A stretch of DNA of 38,917 bases, from positions 1 through 38,917 of the forward strand of contig CANRHV010000023.1 in NCBI GenBank assembly GCA_947630505.1, read 5' to 3'. The DNA is from an uncultured Monoglobus sp. (GTDB lineage Bacteria > Bacillota > Clostridia > Monoglobales > Monoglobaceae). Shown piece after piece: positions 37,834 through 38,917 of this stretch; within the stretch, counting starts at the first letter, position 1, and every line of letters begins with the position of its first letter. The notes beneath the pieces were generated by a model. It was not told the DNA's origin and ran no database searches. It saw only the letters and a program-made list of their open reading frames with translations. The translations under genes and the position numbers were made by a program.

Positions 37834-38917
37834 ATGAGATATGTTGTAGGCGTTGATATCGGCACCAGCGGCACAAAAACCGTGCTGTTCGACGAAAAGG
37901 GCACCGTTATGGCCGACTATTTGGTGGAATACCCGCTCTATCAGCCGAAGATCGGCTGGGCAGAGCAGGACCCCGAGGACTGGTGGCACGCTACCTATTC
38001 AAGCGTTAAGGCGGTTATCGAAATGTCAGGCGTTGACCCCAAGGACATCAAGGGCGTCGGACTCTCGGGACAGATGCACGGTCTGGTTATGCTGGACAAA
38101 GACGGAAACGTGCTGCGCAAGTCGATCATCTGGTGCGACCAGAGAACCACCGCCGAGGCCGACGAGCTGACCGAGAAGATCGGCAGAGACAAGCTGATCG
38201 AGATAACCGGCAGCCCCGCGATCACGGGCTTCACCGCGGCGAAAATACTGTGGGTGCAGAAAAACGAGCCCGAGCTTTACGCGAAGGCCGCCAAAATACT
38301 GCTTCCCAAGGACTACATAAGATACAAGCTGACCGGCGAGTTCGCCACCGAGGTTTCGGACGCCAGCGGAATGCAGCTGATGGATATCAAAAGCCGCTGC
38401 TGGTCGGATGAGATACTTGAGAAATTAAACATAGACAAAAACCTGCTGGGCAAGATGTACGAGTCATGCGAGGTGACCGGAACGGTTCACGCCGAGGCTG
38501 CGGAACTGACGGGGCTCAGCGAGGGCACGATCGTTGTGGGCGGCGCGGGCGACCAGGCCGCGGGCGCCGTGGGCAACGGCATAGTAAAGCCCGGCATCAT
38601 CTCGTCCACTATCGGAACATCGGGCGTTGTTTTCGCCCATATGGACAATCTTGAGATCGACAAGGGCGGCAGAATGCACATTCTGTGCCACGCCGTTCCC
38701 GGAAAGTGGCACGTTATGGGCTGCACCCAGGGCGCCGGACTGTCGCTCAAATGGTACCGCGACAACTTCTGCCACGCCGAAATGGACGCGGCGGAAGGCA
38801 TGGGCGCCGACCCGTACTACCTTATGGATAAGCAGGCGGAAAGAGTCGCTCCGGGCTGCGAGGGTCTCATCTATCTGCCATACATGATGGGCGAGAGAAG
38901 CCCGATAAACGACCCCG
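37834..38917 (+). CDS. xylB: Xylulokinase (3' truncated by window)
   Basis: The first 361 residues of a FGGY sugar kinase are present. They begin RYVVGVDIGTSGTKTVLFD (ATP phosphate loop) and carry MHGLV (81-85), the xylulose-contacting motif, with the catalytic Asp240 in GGAGDQAAGAVGNG. Family members are about 490-510 residues, so roughly the last quarter is missing. It phosphorylates D-xylulose to xylulose 5-phosphate for the pentose phosphate pathway. AAAAGGAG (37817-37824) is the SD. Together with the pectate lyase it points to growth on plant polysaccharides. Confidence 0.93.
   Translation, partial: MRYVVGVDIGTSGTKTVLFDEKGTVMADYLVEYPLYQPKIGWAEQDPEDWWHATYSSVKAVIEMSGVDPKDIKGVGLSGQMHGLVMLDKDGNVLRKSIIWCDQRTTAEADELTEKIGRDKLIEITGSPAITGFTAAKILWVQKNEPELYAKAAKILLPKDYIRYKLTGEFATEVSDASGMQLMDIKSRCWSDEILEKLNIDKNLLGKMYESCEVTGTVHAEAAELTGLSEGTIVVGGAGDQAAGAVGNGIVKPGIISSTIGTSGVVFAHMDNLEIDKGGRMHILCHAVPGKWHVMGCTQGAGLSLKWYRDNFCHAEMDAAEGMGADPYYLMDKQAERVAPGCEGLIYLPYMMGERSPINDP

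Overview
The window looks like a chromosomal segment of an uncultured, probably spore-forming, fibre-degrading clostridium (Bacillota, Clostridia; an Oscillospirales- or Christensenellales-like gut lineage is my guess). Supporting signs are: the gene orders rpsU-yqeG, zapA-U32-maf-mreBCD-mrdA and DUF1385-prmC; a folate ECF transporter with a THF riboswitch; the sporulation protein YlbJ; strong Shine-Dalgarno (SD) sequences; canonical TTGACA-17-TATAAT promoters; and a mixed-GC chromosome with AT-rich intergenic DNA. No rRNA, tRNA, CRISPR array or complete transposon was seen.

Layout. 1-705: the 3' end of an endolysin-like gene, a hairpin and short tandem repeats that look like the right edge of an integrated phage, followed by the rpsU promoter. 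706-3467: rpsU, yqeG, an endonuclease IV-like gene and an M24 peptidase. 3474-5523 (minus): folT-folC behind a THF riboswitch. 5797-14389: a long plus-strand operon for envelope growth and division (nudF-like, zapA, U32 peptidase, maf, mreB, mreC, mreD, mrdA). 14660-23646: mgsA, traX-like, dnaE, birA, a membrane-anchored HtrA-like protease, DUF1385, an orphan HicB-like gene and prmC. 23721-34182: mainly two very large secreted proteins on the minus strand, one with four 846-bp GLUG repeats and one with an LRR-pectate lyase-LRR architecture, flanking a small XRE regulator, a YfcE phosphodiesterase and a flavodoxin. 34183-35568: about 1.4 kb without a recognisable gene. 35569-36912 (minus): ylbJ and a small four-cysteine protein. 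37021-38917: a Fic protein and a truncated xylulokinase.

The most unusual part is 34183-35515. It holds (i) a roughly 190-nt leader of the pectate-lyase gene with a strong terminator hairpin and two mutually exclusive pairings, (ii) a 119-bp palindromic element with 11-bp terminal inverted repeats, and (iii) an array of promoter-like sequences pointing at the surface-protein gene. Eight different pairs of direct repeats lie in this array, each pair spaced 20-22 bp, and five of them sit just upstream of a promoter-like sequence. The repeats differ from promoter to promoter while two promoter cores are nearly the same, which suggests a stack of promoters answering to different but architecturally similar activators (a LytTR-like arrangement is the closest known analogue).

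Functional reading: the housekeeping blocks are ordinary. The accessory part suggests a cell that displays or secretes large repeat proteins and a pectin-acting enzyme, uses pentoses (xylB), and places elaborate regulatory DNA upstream of the pectate-lyase gene. All statements come from reading the sequence; no searches were run.
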